64,000 nt of DNA, taken from NCBI GenBank assembly GCA_035578175.1, contig JAQMRL010000004.1, forward strand, positions 75,989,901 through 76,053,900. Direction: 5' to 3'. The notes beneath the pieces were generated by a model. The model searched no databases and had not been told where the DNA came from. It saw nothing but the letters and a program-made list of their open reading frames with translations. A program made the translations under genes and the position numbers. Every line of letters begins with the position of its first letter. The first letter of the stretch is position 1. Positions 10,266-22,392 of this stretch are shown in pieces. The DNA is from Catonia carolina (Eukaryota; Arthropoda; Insecta; Hemiptera; Achilidae).

Positions 10266-10466
10266 CCGGCCGCATTGGCGCAGTTGGTAACGTGCTCGCC
10301 TCTCATCATGCGGTCCTGGGTTCGAATCCCACTCAGGCACGGCATATTTTCATACGTTATAAACAATCTTTTCATCCACCATTGTACAATAGTTACACCC
10401 CAACGTCGTCGCTAATGACCGTTTTAGTTGATGCGACGTTAAATAAATTAAAAAAATTTTTTTTGA
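10266..10466 (+). mobile_element. tRNA-derived SINE (head 1, body A)
   Basis: The head has a pol III A box (TGGCGCAGTTGG) and B box (GGTTCGAATCC) in a tRNA-like arrangement with a degenerate cloverleaf. The body ends GTTGATGCGACGTTAAATAA plus an A-rich tail. The same head is found at 49177 with a different body. This is not a functional tRNA gene because the acceptor and anticodon stems do not pair properly. Confidence 0.75.
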
Positions 10467-10707
10467 CTCGATTGTTTAACGAGTAATCCAATGTCCATTT
10501 TAAAGAAACCGAGGTCCGGAATAACATCAAACCGCAAACCGGGTTTTCAGTTTATTTCGAAAGTTTAAATAATAAGCTACAAAAAAAAACATTTCTGTAA
10601 CTTCATAATCTATCTATAATTTTGTTTGGGGTTTTACATTATTAATCTTTATACAGTAATTATTTTGGTATTTTTATAGAAATGAGAGAATTTCTACTTT
10701 AATTTTT

Positions 10708-10922
10708 GCGATTATTATTTGTTAAGTAACACCGGTTGGGCTGGCGACTTTGTATGGTGACCAGTTGACAGCCATCAATGAACAAACTCTACTGGGGGTC
10801 CATGTTCAAACTCATATGTAATCTACGTCAAAAAAAATACATCAAAAAGCAGCGATCAAATTGGGTAGTTGTCAACATGTAGCTACAGTTCCCGATAACA
10901 AAAATAAAAGCTAAAAAAAAAA
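10708..10922 (+). mobile_element. SINE D copy, 5' truncated
   Basis: Member of a four-copy family in this window. It contains GTTAAGTAACACCGGTTGGG, then GTCCATGTTCAAACTC (B-box-like), then CAGTTCCCGATAACA and an A-rich tail that abuts the HINE at 10923. The first 70 bp or so of the family are missing. Confidence 0.7.
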
Positions 10923-11897
10923 TCTGGTGTGATACACTCACACAACTTTCGCTCGTCAATGCAAATAATTAACAATAAACCTAACATTATTAATAAAACA
11001 TTAGAAATAAACAAAAAACTAACTTTAATAACATAACCTAATTTTAATCATGAGTGAAAGACGCAAAATGAAAATCGAACTCAGTTCGGCTTAAAAATAC
11101 GGAAAATCACTCTTTCACACTAAACTAGGCTCTGTAGAGAAAAATGCTTTAAATAAAAGTTGTAGATCTTTTTATTTCCTATAAAATTAATTTTATTCAC
11201 TTTTGTCGTAAAATGCATACTAAGGCCGAAATCTTAAAAAAATAAATTTTTCACACGCTTTCGTAAGAAAAAAACAGAAATCACTAATTACCGCTAAACT
11301 AAGCGTTATACAAAAAAAGTTTGAAATAAAAGTTGTAGAATTTTAAATTCTCTACAACTCTTTTATACAAATTTTTGCGCTAAAATGCATATTAAAGCCG
11401 TAATCTTAAAAAAAGTATTTTTGCACGTGAAAACAGCCTTACCAAGAATTTCAGGAAACATTACATTATCTAGTATAAGCTTACATTACCTTGTAGAGAA
11501 TAAAAAATTGAGTAAACCAGGCGATTTTAAATAAAATCGTAGGACCAGTTTTTGAGAAAATTGCATAAAAGTGAAAAATTATACGAATAAACTACTACTT
11601 CCGGTTGACTGATTTTGATGAAAATGTTTGTGTCGTGTCCGGTAGTGGATGTAACAAGTTTTAAGTTTCAAGTTCGTACGATGTTCCGTTCTTGAGATAT
11701 TCTGTTCACACACACACTCACAGACACACAGACACACAGGCACACAGACGCACACACAGACCAATCGCTAAAAACATGTTTTTTGGGTTCAGGGGGTCTG
11801 AAAACGTGTAGATCCGGTGAAAACTCCATTTCGAAAAATCGACATGAAAACAGTGACTTACTTTCCTTCCTATATATTCATATAGGCAAGAGAAAGT
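10923..11897 (-). mobile_element. HINE copy, complete
   Basis: From hairpin end TCTGGTGTGATACACTCACA (10923) to GGCAAGAGAAAGT (11885-11897), with a short CA-rich tract near 11706-11760. Full-length minus-orientation copy inserted at the A tail of SINE D. Confidence 0.9.
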
Positions 11898-12275
11898 AAA
11901 AAAAAAAATGTGCGATATTAATTTTCTTAGCATCATGTTAAGAAAGTTTAAACAGTCTGTAAAATAAACGAATAACATACCTGAATGCGATTGATGTTTG
12001 ATTATGTTGTACATTTTCAAGCTGTAATTTTAAACGCGTTTGGAAACGGTGCGGATATTCTATTAGAGATATTGTTGGTCATGTTTGATTGTAATTAAAT
12101 CATGTTGAAATTTTTCTGTACATGTTTTTTGTTGTTGTGTGTAGTGTCTTTATGTTTTAGATAAACATGTCTCTACCGTTTCTTGATTGTTAATTAACCA
12201 GCTGTCATAACCTAATATAAATTTTATATGTGTACATCATATTTTTTTTAAACACTGTTTACATTGCAATTGTTT
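11898..12275. other. Unassigned intronic sequence
   Basis: Unique in the window. On the minus strand a CATTCAG/GTATGT donor-like site lies near 11980, but any exon ending there does not fit the frame of the next candidate exon. No other feature. Confidence 0.35.
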
Positions 12276-14382
12276 ACTTTCTCTTGCCTATATATGAATA
12301 TACAGAGCGTTCTGAAAAAGTCCAAGAATTCAGGCGTAATTCCCTACAATAAAAGAAGAAAAAAAGTTCAAATTAACATAGGTCCGAAAATCATTAGTTA
12401 CAGAGTTATACAGGGTAAAAATTTCTTCAGAATTTCAGTTACCCCGTAGAAACGAACCCTAGAGATATTTGTTGGGCGTTAAATTAGGCATAAATTTTAC
12501 CGTATCGTATGTAAAATGAACTGAACAAAACAGGTTTCAGAACTGTAGCTGCAGTAATTTTTAAGATATCTGATGAAATACGCAATACTTGGTTCCGAAA
12601 AATAAGTTTCTTTTAGGTTTCAAGCAGATGAACTTTGTTAAATGGATAATAAACACAAAAAATTCTTATACAAAACTTGTAGAGATTTTAATTCTGAAGA
12701 GAATGATGTAAAATAAGGCAATGATAGACAAACGCAATTTAAAAAAAAATTATTTTATAATTAAATAAAAAAAAACGCATGAAAAACAGACAAACTCTGT
12801 TAAACTCTCGTTGTAGCTTTTTTTATGGCAACTGTTACTTTTTTGATGTATGATAATTTATGGTTGTTAAAAATGTTTACTTGATAAAAATAAACAGTAA
12901 GTAACTCATTAATTTATTTTAATACAAGTGTATTCTTTTAAGTATTACATTAATTAAGTTAGTAGAGAGTTTAACAGATTTTGTCTATTTTTCATGCGGT
13001 TTTTTTATTTAATAAAATTTTTTTTTTTAAAATTGCGTTTGTCTATTATTGACTTATTTTACATCATTCTCTTTAGAATTAAATTATCTACAAGTTTTGT
13101 ATAAGAATTTTTTGTGTTTATTATCCATTTAACAAAGTTTATCTGCTTGAAACCTAAAAGAAACTTATTTTTCGGGACCAAGTTTTGCGTATTTCATCAG
13201 ATATCTTAAAAATTACTGCAGCTACAGGTCTGAAACCTGTTTCGTTCAATTTTTCTGTTCATTTTACATACGATACGGCAAAATTTATGCCTATTTTAAC
13301 GCCCAACAAATATATTTAGGGCTGCGTTTCAACGGGGTAACTGAAATTCTGAAGAAATCTTTCACCCAGTATAACTCAGTAACTAATGATTTTCGGACCT
13401 ATGTTAATTTGAACTTTTTTTCTTCTTTTGTTGTGGGGAATCACGCCCTGAATTCTTGGACTTTTTCAGAACGCCCTGTATATACGAATGAAAGCATTGT
13501 TTTCATGTCGATTTTTCGAAATCGAGTTTTCACCGGATCTACACGTTTTCAGACCCCCTGAACCCAAAAAAAACATTTTTTTAGCGATTGGTCTGCGTGT
13601 GTGTGTGAACAGAATATCTCAAGAACAGAACATCGTACGAATTTAAAACTTAAAACTTAAGTTAGATACTACTACCGGATCCGGCACGAATATTTTCATC
13701 AAAATCGGTCAACCGGAAGTAGTAGTTTATTCGTGTTCATTTTTCACTTATTTGCGATTTTTTGAAAAACGACTTCTAGGATTTAAAAAAAATTTCCTCA
13801 TTTACTAAATATTTTATGCTCTACAAGATAGGGTAGGCGCCATGTCTGCTGAAATTCTTGGGAAGTTTATTTTCTCGTAAAAAAGGATTTTTTTAAGATT
13901 GCGGCTTTAATTTGTATTTTTAGCGCAAAAAATGTCTATAATAAAAGTTGTAGAGAATTTAAAATCCTACAACGTTTATTTCAAAGATTTTTTTATAAAC
14001 GCTTAGTTTAGCGGTAATTAGTGATTTTCTGTTTTTTTTCTCACGAAAATCTGTAAAACAAATCGATTTTTTTAAGATTTCGGCTTTCGTATGCATTTTA
14101 CTACAAAAGTTTATACAATCAAATTTAAAGGAAATTAAAAAATCTACAACTTTTAGTGAGAGAATTTTTCTCTACAGAGCTTAGTTTATGGTGAAAGAGA
14201 TTTTCGGTATTTTTAAGCCAAACTGAGGTTAATTTTCATTTTGCATCATTCACTCATGATTAAAATTAGGTTTTGTTTTTTTGAAGTTAAGTTTTATTTC
14301 TAATGTTTTATTATTAACGTCAGGTTATATTGTTCATTATTTGCATTGGCAAGAGAAAGTCGTGTGAGTGTTTCACACCAGA
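12276..14382 (+). mobile_element. HINE copy split by a foldback element
   Basis: The first 24 bp (ACTTTCTCTTGCC...) lie at 12276-12302 and the rest at 13479-14382, ending in the hairpin and CAGA. The two parts join cleanly once the 1176-bp foldback and one TATA are removed. Full length apart from the insertion. Confidence 0.9.
12303..13478. mobile_element. 1.2-kb foldback (long inverted repeat) transposon, TATA target duplication
   Basis: Arms of about 500 bp (12303 to about 12805 and about 12965 to 13478) are inverted copies around a loop of about 160 bp. The termini are CAGAGCGTTCTGAAAAAGTC and its inverse. The host HINE supplies the empty site: removing the element plus one TATA (12299-12302 / 13479-13482) restores the HINE consensus GAATATATA. 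No open frame of note. Related to 1235-1983. Confidence 0.85.
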
Positions 14383-15283
14383 TTTTTTTTTTTAAATTTT
14401 TTTCGCTATAAAACCAGCTCGCGAGAGATTTTAGTTCAATTTTGAATCATAAGGTATAGATGGAAAGAGCACTTCTATACAATTCTGGGGCTAATAAAAT
14501 AATAATTTTGGAAATAACTGTAGGCCTATTAATTTTGTTTTCAAGTTTCAATAATTTTCCATTTCCATTTAAAATTTATAAAGGAGTAACGAAGCGAGGA
14601 GTTAAGAGAAAATTTTAAAGTATCTAATTAAAAAGAGAGAGATAGAGTGAGCGAAGCAGAAAATAAAATGAAAAGCAACTAGTATTGTCTTTGACCATAT
14701 TTTCTTCCCTCTCTCTTCTCCATTCCAGTTTAGTTATTATTTTGTTCGATTGTAACATGGACTTTTAAAATTAAATTATATTTTCACATCTTTCTACGAA
14801 TGAATTCATTCAGCTAATATTCTTTTGTATTAGTGTCTATTTTAGAAACGTTACTGTTACTTTATAAACCTTTTTACTCCGCGCTAAACGTTCCATTCTT
14901 CCTTCAAGTTATACTTTTAACTTTCTTATCGTTTTACGTTTATTGAAAACAAGAATTGCCGATAAAGTCTACTATTATTCCACTTAAATTCAAATCACAG
15001 CTTCTTTGTCTGGCATATTGGGTCATTTATTTTATTCATATAATTTCCAATAAATTAATCTAAACATCTATTGTGAAGAGAAGTTTTTGGATTAATGCAA
15101 AATTTCGGAATGGCCTTATTGATGAGTATTTAAGAATATTTTGGTAGTTTCATTGGCTTTTCTTTGCGTTTTTCCACTTTTCATTTTTTCTCTTTTTCCT
15201 CTTATGTCCCTTTTTTATCTCTTTTACCTCCTCCTCCTCCTACTTCCTCTACTCTTACTCATCTTCCTTCATCTCCTCTTATT
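14383..15283. other. Unassigned, ends in a pyrimidine-rich tract
   Basis: No gene or repeat partner seen. 15170-15280 is C/T-rich with CTC triplets. Confidence 0.4.
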
Positions 15284-15416
15284 ACTTTCTCTTGCCTATA
15301 TGAATGTATAGGAAGGAAAGTATTGTTTTAATGTCGATTTTTCGAAATCGAGTTTTCACCGGATCTACACGTTTTCAGACCCCCTGAACCCAAAAAACAT
15401 GTTTTTAGTGATAAGG

Positions 15417-15459
<43 letters not shown>

Positions 15460-16250
15460 TGTGTGTGTGTATGTGTGTCTGCGCGCGTGTGTGTGTGAAC
15501 AGAATATCTCAAGAACGGAACATCTTACGGACTTGTAACTTGAAACTTAAGTTAGACACCACTACCGGACGCGACACGAACATTTTCTTCAAAATCGGTC
15601 AACTTAGTAGTAGTTTATTCGTGTAATTTTTCACTTTTTGGCGATTTTCTCAAAAACTGGTCCTACGACTTTTTTTATAATCGCTCGTTTACTAAATTTT
15701 TTATGCTCTACAAGATAGGGTAGGAGCCATGTTTCCTGAAACTCTTGGCGAGGCTTTTTTCACGTAAAAAAGTTGTTTTTTCAAGATTACGGCTTTAATA
15801 TGCATTTTAGCGCAAAAATTTGAATCATAAATAATGTAGAAAATTTAAAATCCTACAACTTTTAATTAAAAAATTTTTTTGTATAACGCTTAGTATCTTT
15901 TTTCTCACGAAAACGTGTGAAAAATCGATTTTTTAAAGATTTCGGCCTTAGTATGCATTTTATGACAAAAATGTATGTAATAAAATTTTTAAAAAATTAA
16001 AAGAACTACAACTTTTATTTATAGTATTTTTCTCTACAGAGCCTAACTTAACGTGAAAGAGTGATTTTCCGCATTTTTTAGCCAAGCCGAAGTTGATTTT
16101 TATTTTGCGTCTTTCACTCATGATTAAAATAAGGTAATGTTTTTTGAGGTTAGTATTTTGTTTATTTCTAATGTTTTATTACTAATGTTAGGTTATATTG
16201 TTAATTATTTGCATGGGCAAGAGAAAGTTGTGTAAGTGTTTCACACCAGA
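15284..16250 (+). mobile_element. HINE copy, complete
   Basis: ACTTTCTCTTGCC at 15284, hairpin and CACACCAGA ending at 16250. Carries a long (TG)n tract at about 15418-15500. A small deletion near 15890 removes part of the GCGGTAATTAG segment. Confidence 0.9.
15418..15500. repeat. (TG)n microsatellite inside HINE
   Basis: Interrupted TG repeat with TATG and CGCG variants at the family's usual internal position. Confidence 0.9.
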
Positions 16251-16267
16251 TTTTTTAAATTTTTCTT

Positions 16268-16426
16268 CTACAGTCTGTACTTTAGGAAATTTGTTTTCTT
16301 TGTTTGTCTGATATGTTTACCACAGTCTAATACATTTTGTAGTAGCAAAACTTTAGCAAGGTCTTTGTGTTCAACGCAACTATAGCGCTCGCAGCGGCCA
16401 ACAACCTCACACATTACTACAGACAT
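16268..16426 (-). CDS. Unrecognised small open frame (52 residues)
   Basis: ATG at 16424-16426, stop TAG at 16268-16270. The product starts MSVVMCEVVGRCERYSC and continues HKDLAKVLLLQNVLDCGKH, a mixed sequence with four Cys that looks more protein-like than other chance frames nearby. No family recognised and no splice sites assigned. It lies on unique DNA between a HINE and a SINE E copy. It could be a decayed transposase piece or chance. Confidence 0.2.
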   Translation of the reverse strand: MSVVMCEVVGRCERYSCVEHKDLAKVLLLQNVLDCGKHIRQTKKTNFLKYRL

Positions 16427-16676
16427 GATTACTATTATTTTACAATTATAAAAAACTTGAAAGCTTGACTTGCTCTGCTTGTACTGTTTTCGTCTCTCCC
16501 ACTCCAGCGAATCGATACTATTTTCCTACTGTCGTTCCAGCTATTACATCGTTGACGTGCTCTAACTATCACAAAGAGGTAGTTAGAGGGGGAATTCTTC
16601 CCCAGTCTTCAGTTTCTAAATGCGCGTAGGTATATTTTACTATACTGTTTTGTTATATGTTGCTCCTGCCCATAAC

Positions 16677-17060
16677 AGACAGGTGGAGTGTCATATTATT
16701 TACACTCAATCTGTTAGTTGCAGGGCTAAAATAAATAGTTCTGTTTCTTATCACATGGTCAGCCAATTAAATGACTGAATCATTTAAGTATTAACAGAAG
16801 AGGTAGAGGTGTAAAAGACATTAATCAGAGTTATCTCCTCTGAAAGTAATGAATTTCATTATACAGCCAGACCATGTGGTGAATGAAGTGAAGGTGTCAT
16901 TTGCAGAGTGGAAAATATGTGCTTTTCAGAGGGCCCGGCATGCTGATAAGTGTACTTTTCCATTCATTGAGGAAGGCAATTGTAAACCACCTCACTCCTC
17001 GTTTTACTTAGTAAAACCTCTACAGGTTCAAACCAGCTTTTCGGCTGATGACCTAAACAT
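16677..17060 (+). mobile_element. SINE E copy, full length
   Basis: Starts GCCCATAACAGACAGGTGG and ends GCTGATGACCTAAAC. Flanks ATATGTTGCT before and ATATGTTTCT after suggest a 10-bp target duplication with one change. Confidence 0.85.
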
Positions 17061-17152
17061 ATGTTTCTAATCACAACATTAAATTGAGTGAGTGAAATTA
17101 AATTTGGTTGCGTAATTGAGTGGAGCTTCTAATATCAGTGCTTATCTAGATT

Positions 17153-17480
17153 AACCCACCGGGTTGGTCTAGAGGTAAAGTCGTCGCCAAAATCAGCTGT
17201 TTAACAGCTGGTTTCGGCGACGAAGGTTCCTGGTTCAAATCCTAGTAAAGGTAGTTACTTTTTTACGGATTTGAATGCTAGACAGTGCTTACCGGTGTAC
17301 TTTGATGGTTGGGGTTCAATTAACCATACTCTCTCAGGAATGGTTGACTTGAGTCTGCACAAGACTACACCTCATTTACACGTCATACACATCATCCTCA
17401 TCTCATTGGGTCGTGGGGTTGCTTATTGTTCTGAATTGAACAGATTGCAACGTACACACATTTGGATTATAAAAAAAATA
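17153..17480 (+). mobile_element. tRNA-derived SINE F, full length with target duplication
   Basis: The tRNA-like head has an A box (TGGTCTAGAGGTAA) and B box (GGTTCAAATCC), then a body (TTCAATTAACCATACTCTC ... GGGGTTGCTTATTGTTCTG) and an A-rich tail. TATCTAGATT occurs at 17143-17152 and 17481-17490, a perfect 10-bp target duplication. The element is 328 bp. Other copies are at 37285, 51882 and 52936. Confidence 0.88.
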
Positions 17481-17490
17481 TATCTAGATT

Positions 17491-17933
17491 TTGATTATTT
17501 CTTAAAAACGAAGTAAATACTGTAGTTAAAATCCCGTAGCAGATTTTCTGAGATCATGTCAAATTGTAAAAATTCACGGAAAACAAATTTAAAAATTTTA
17601 TTGTAATTTTTTCGTATACGTAACAAAGATAAAAAATTTACAAAATATTTTTTTCATTTTAACAAATTACATTAATAATTAAAATAATTCTAAGGAAACT
17701 AATATAAAAAATAATAAAAATATAATGATATTGGAAATAGACCTAAACTAAAAATTTACATTCTGAGAATTTTATTGACTTTATTGTTAAGTGTGGAGAC
17801 ACCAATCTTGACTCATTTCTTGGAATGATATTCTCCAGTTTTTTTTTACTTTTTTCATGTTTGAGCCAGAACGTTTAGTTTTTCTTTTACGTATCCAACA
17901 GAAAAGGGATCTTAACTTCACCATTAAGAAATA
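17491..17933. other. Unassigned AT-rich sequence
   Basis: Nothing recognised. Confidence 0.4.
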
Positions 17934-18977
17934 CAGTAAAATCTCTCTATAGCGGAATTGAAGGGACCATGAGGTACCGCCGCTATAAAGAGAGTTCCGT
18001 TGTAGAGAGAGCGAGTAATTAACGGTGGGAGGGAAGTTGGAGTACTAATTTTTCTGTACAAAATAACTTATATACGTATGTAAATGGTGCATGGAATAAG
18101 TTTTTGAGAAACTACTGAATAGCTAACTTTATGACGAATGTTTAATACAGTAGATTACTTCAATACAGTGAGATAATATTTAAATTAATTACATAAAGTG
18201 TAGGTTATTAACTTAACAAGAAATTTGGATACAAACTGGTTTTATTAGATGTTGTGTTACTAATGTTTAACAATAGAATTTCTTTTTTCGTATTGAACAT
18301 TTTTCAATAATCATTCATACAGTACACACCGTAATAGATAGCCTAAAATTAATTAGCACTGACACTCGTTTTTCACTGAACAGTAATAAACATACGATAC
18401 ATACAATTAAAATCTCCTAAAACATAGGCTACACAAACACAAAAAAATACACAGTAGGCCTACAGTATATATTTTTTCGTTATTAAGAAAACAATGACTG
18501 TGAAGTACATTTCAATTTTAAAATAAGTTGTAAATTTTTTTCGTTTTCAATTCATAAAACATGTCTTCAATCTCATTTTCAATGTTTAAAACTTGCAAAG
18601 TTTCATTTACATATTGGCAATGACAGTATGTGTAAACAACAAGAATAGTGTCTAGTGGCTGTTTACTTGAAGGGACAACATTTCTGTTTCCATTTCATCG
18701 TCATCTTCACTTTCTTGCTCGTTGTTTTGGGCTAAGACATTTTCGATTATTGCAACATCGCCAACATCTGCTGAAGTGGCTAAGTCATTGTCTGCCTACA
18801 TAGGCGTCTAAATCCATATCCTGAAGATATTGTTTTGCCGCTATAGAGAGATTTTTGTGCCGCTATAACGAGAGTTAAATACATTATCGTAGTATACGAA
18901 AGGGTCGGGGTCGGCAAATAATGCCGCTAAAGAGAGATTTCCGCTATATAGAGTTCCGCAATAGAGAGATTTTACTG
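17934..18977. mobile_element. pogo/Tigger-like DNA transposon, degenerate
   Basis: Ends are CAGTAAAATCTCTCTATAGC and its near-perfect inverse (right end GAGAGATTTTACTG), flanked by TA (17932-17933 and 18978-18979). Sub-terminal CCGCTATAAAGAGAGTTCCG motifs recur four or more times near both ends, probably transposase binding sites. CAGT-type ends, TA duplication and an acidic C-terminal transposase remnant fit pogo/Tigger. At 1044 bp it lacks the DNA-binding and most of the catalytic parts. Confidence 0.72.
18518..18797 (-). pseudogene. Acidic C-terminal tail of a pogo/Tigger-like transposase
   Basis: The minus strand gives NDLATSADVGDVAIIENVLAQ then an acidic run (NEQESEDDDEMETE), then after a frame change VVPSSKQPLDTILVVYTYCH and NIENEIEDMFYELKTKK to a stop (18518-18520). 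The acidic stretch followed by a helical segment is the usual C-terminus of Tigger/jerky-type transposases. One frameshift near 18680, and nothing upstream, so not functional. Confidence 0.55.
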
Positions 18978-18979
18978 TA

Positions 18980-20613
18980 ATTGGTGTTGAAAGGTCCGTT
19001 TTCCCTATTTATACTTTCTATTTTTGGAAATCTAATCATGTTTGGAATTCAAAATAAAATAAAATAGGGTTATTTTTACACACAGAAAATAAAAAAAATA
19101 TTTTAAACAATAAAACAGAAAATGTCATTTTTTGACCTAATTTCGTTTTTTTGGTCTCCTGAAAATTTTGTTTAGTGAAGATAAGGTTCTATTTCCTTGT
19201 AAAACAAAAAATAATTATAGTGATAAAAATTTTACTTATTTTATGAAATAAATAAAATAAAATAATAATAATAAGAGACTCTTCACCTACTTCACCCGAA
19301 AAGCCACCAAATAACGTAGCCAGATAACGTAAAATTTCGTAAAAGTTTTACGATTCGTGAGAAAATATATTTATATGGTTTTTCGTAACGTACGAGTGTA
19401 TTCTTTACTATGTAAATAGATATACTACAGTTATTTTCATTTTGGACACTTTTGACAATAAATTTACTTCCCTTTTGTCTTAATTTTAACGTCCGGGTTC
19501 ATGCACGAAGCATTTTTTTTTTAAATAAAAAAACCATGTACAATGGAACACCAAAACTACTCCTTTTACAAAACAGTATTACTTTTTCATTTTTTTTTGA
19601 GTAATTCTTTCTTCTAGTTAATTACGTATTCAATGTACTTTATTGCCCCATATTTTTTTTACTTCATTTTAATTTTGTAAAAAGAATTCTTTTAAAATAT
19701 TTTTGTTCCCTTTTTCACCCGTGTTGATTGAAATGGATGGATGTATTATTCTAACCTAACATCAGAACAGAAATTCAAGCCTACCTAATTTTTGATGAAG
19801 AAACATATGTAGGGGCTAGGTTTAATTTTTAATTCAGCTTACTTTTCTCTTGTTTTCCAAATATCAAATTACTTTCAACCCTATATTTTTTTCTAATTCG
19901 ATATCTGGGAATAATATAACACGTGGAAATTTCTTAACCTATATTCGTATTCTAGATAGTCTATAGATAGGCTCACATAACAACCGGATGTGCAACGACA
20001 TAGCTTTAGTATACTGCCATTATCAAAAACATTTATCGGATATCGATGTACTCTTCCGTACACCGCTTTCGTCCGCCTACTCACTTCCTCTCTCTCTCCC
20101 TCTCCACTCTCTCCCTCCATCTCTCTCTCTCTCTTTCTCTATCTATCTATCTATCTATCCAAGAATTTTATTTCCAAGAATTGAAACAAAGCAATACGCA
20201 CACCACAGGACACACACGCGCGCGTGCGCGAATATGTTGCACTCGTGCTTTCTTTTTGTTATTTTTATACTTTTTCGGCAGAATGTCTTAGTAGTGGGGC
20301 AGAGACAATGTTTTCAGGAATGCACGTAACTGCAGTCATAAAATACCTCTACTCCTTTCTTTCCCCTAGTTTGTAACGGTTATTCAGCCCGGTTGTTACA
20401 CGGGCGTAGCTGTACTAAATGTAATCCGTAATGAAATTGTTTTAAAATTACAAGACTCAACTATTTTGTAGATTGCATCCAGGAGAATCCAAAAAGAACG
20501 GAGTGTAACGCCATGTCTAAATAAAACTGATAAGTTTAAATATTGACACTTTGTTAAAATCATTACATACCGATTTGTTTCGTAATATTACTGATTTATA
20601 TATTGTGACATAA
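18980..20613. other. Unassigned AT-rich sequence with a CT-rich tract
   Basis: No gene supported. 20080-20160 is a (CT)n and (CTAT)n tract and gives overlapping chance frames in several phases. The rest has no repeat partner in the window. Confidence 0.45.
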
Positions 20614-21000
20614 GCCCATAACGGGCAGGTGGAGTGTTAAATTAATTGGACTCGATCTGTTGGTTCCAGGGTAAAAATAGTTCTGTTTGTTATCACATAG
20701 TCATCCAATTATATGACTGAACTATTTAAGAACAGAAGAGGTAGAGGTGTAAAATACACTAGTCAGAGTTATCTCCTCTGAGAGTAATGAATTTCAATAT
20801 ACAGCCAGACCCTGTGGTGAATGAAGTGAAGGTGTCATTTGCAGGGTGGAAAGTGGGTGTTTTTCGGAGGGCCTGGCATGCTGTAGGCATACTCTTTCAA
20901 CTCAGTGAGGAAGGCATGGTAAATCACCTCGCTCCTCGTTTTTACTTAGTAAAACCTCTAGAGGTTCAAACCAGCCTTTCAGCTGTTGACCTAAACAACA
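20614..21000 (+). mobile_element. SINE E copy, full length
   Basis: GCCCATAACGGGCAGGTGGA to GTTGACCTAAACAACA. More diverged than most copies. A 130-residue open frame over it is a by-product of the repeat. Confidence 0.82.
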
Positions 21001-21253
21001 CATATTGTGACAATATCGTTTTTAAAACATTTTTATTTATTTGTGTTTTTACAATGAATTACAATTATTATAAATGTTCTGAAGGTGACAATGCTATAAA
21101 TGAGGGGTTTAGTATCAAAATCAGCCACATCCATTTCATAAAATTTTTCACTAAAGCAAAAATTCTGTTTAAATTTTAACTACATTATCGTCAGTCTTGA
21201 TTAATAGTTCAAGTTATAAGTATTAAATCCCATATTAATGAGTATAAATACAT

Positions 21254-21886
21254 AAAATCTTACAAAAATCGATTTTTCACACGGTTCCGTGAGAGAAAAA
21301 CAGAAAATTGCTAATTACCGCTAAACTAAGCATTAAACAAAAAAATATTTGAAATAAAAGTTGTAGGTTTTTAAATTCTCTACAACTTTTATTATATAAT
21401 TTTTTGCGCTAAAATGCATATTAAAGCCGTAATGTTAAAAAAACAACGTTTTCACGTGAAAACACCCTTACCAAGAATTTCAGCAAACATGGCGCATACC
21501 CTATCTTGTAGAGCATAAAAAGTTTAGTAAACCAGGCGATTTAAAAAAAAAATCGTAGGACCAGTTTTTGAGAAAATCACAAAAACGTGAAAAATTACAC
21601 GAATAAACTACTACTTCCGGTTGACCGATTTTGATGAAAATGTTCGTGTCGGGTCCGGTAGTGGTATGTAGCTTAAGTTCGAAGTTTCAAGTTTGTACGA
21701 TGTTCCGTTCTTGAGATATTCTGTTCACACACAACACACACACACAGAATAATCGCTAAAAACATGTTTTTTTGGGTTCGGGGGGTCTGAAAACGTGTAG
21801 ATCCGGTGAAAACTCGATTTCGAAAAATCGACATGAAAACAATACTTTCCTTCCTATAGGTTACATTCATATAGGCAAGAGAAAGT
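21254..21886 (-). mobile_element. HINE copy, hairpin end missing
   Basis: Ends GGCAAGAGAAAGT at 21886. The copy breaks off within the first third from the hairpin side at about 21254. Short CA tract near 21726-21746. Confidence 0.82.
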
Positions 21887-22392
21887 AAAAATTGTTTGAC
21901 CGGTTTGACAATCAATAATTATAATTTTTAAAAATTCTGATGTAATTTTAAATTTTGATATTAAAATTTGTGTTGTATAAACCATCCTGAAATAGAATTA
22001 TATATTTTTTTAAATCTTTTCTTTACTGGATAAATTTAGTGTTAATATGAAAGACTTAAATGGTCGAGAATTCGACCTCCATTCTTTCCAGTTTTTAGAC
22101 AAAGTGGTCGTAAATCACTAGCTTTACATTATTTCTTTTTGTTGTAAGCCACTACTCTGTGTATGGGCTTTAATGTAACGAAATCTTTGAGGAAACACAA
22201 TAGTTAAACGTGGAGTGAAGAACAAAAGAGGAAAAACGATTGGTGTGCGTGAAATACTTGGGGTATACCTATCAATACATTGATCTCGCCTTTCTCTTTA
22301 CACTTTTTTGCTCAGAATAAAGTGTACATAGAAGGAAATTATCGAAAATAGTAAGTTTATAATCGCACTAGTAAATTACTTTTTTTTGACTA
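21887..22392. other. Unassigned sequence
   Basis: Nothing recognised. Confidence 0.4.

Noticed and set aside
10266..10345. A functional tRNA gene
   Set aside because: A and B boxes are present, but acceptor and anticodon stems do not pair, and a SINE body plus A-rich tail follows. The same head recurs at 49177.
11940..12060. An additional exon of the host gene ending at the GTATGT donor near 11980 (minus strand)
   Set aside because: Every start tested gives a stop or a phase that does not match the exon at 8070. Kept only as a note.
19893..20329. Overlapping open frames up to 113 residues
   Set aside because: They overlap on both strands across a (CT)n tract and unique AT-rich DNA and show no domain.
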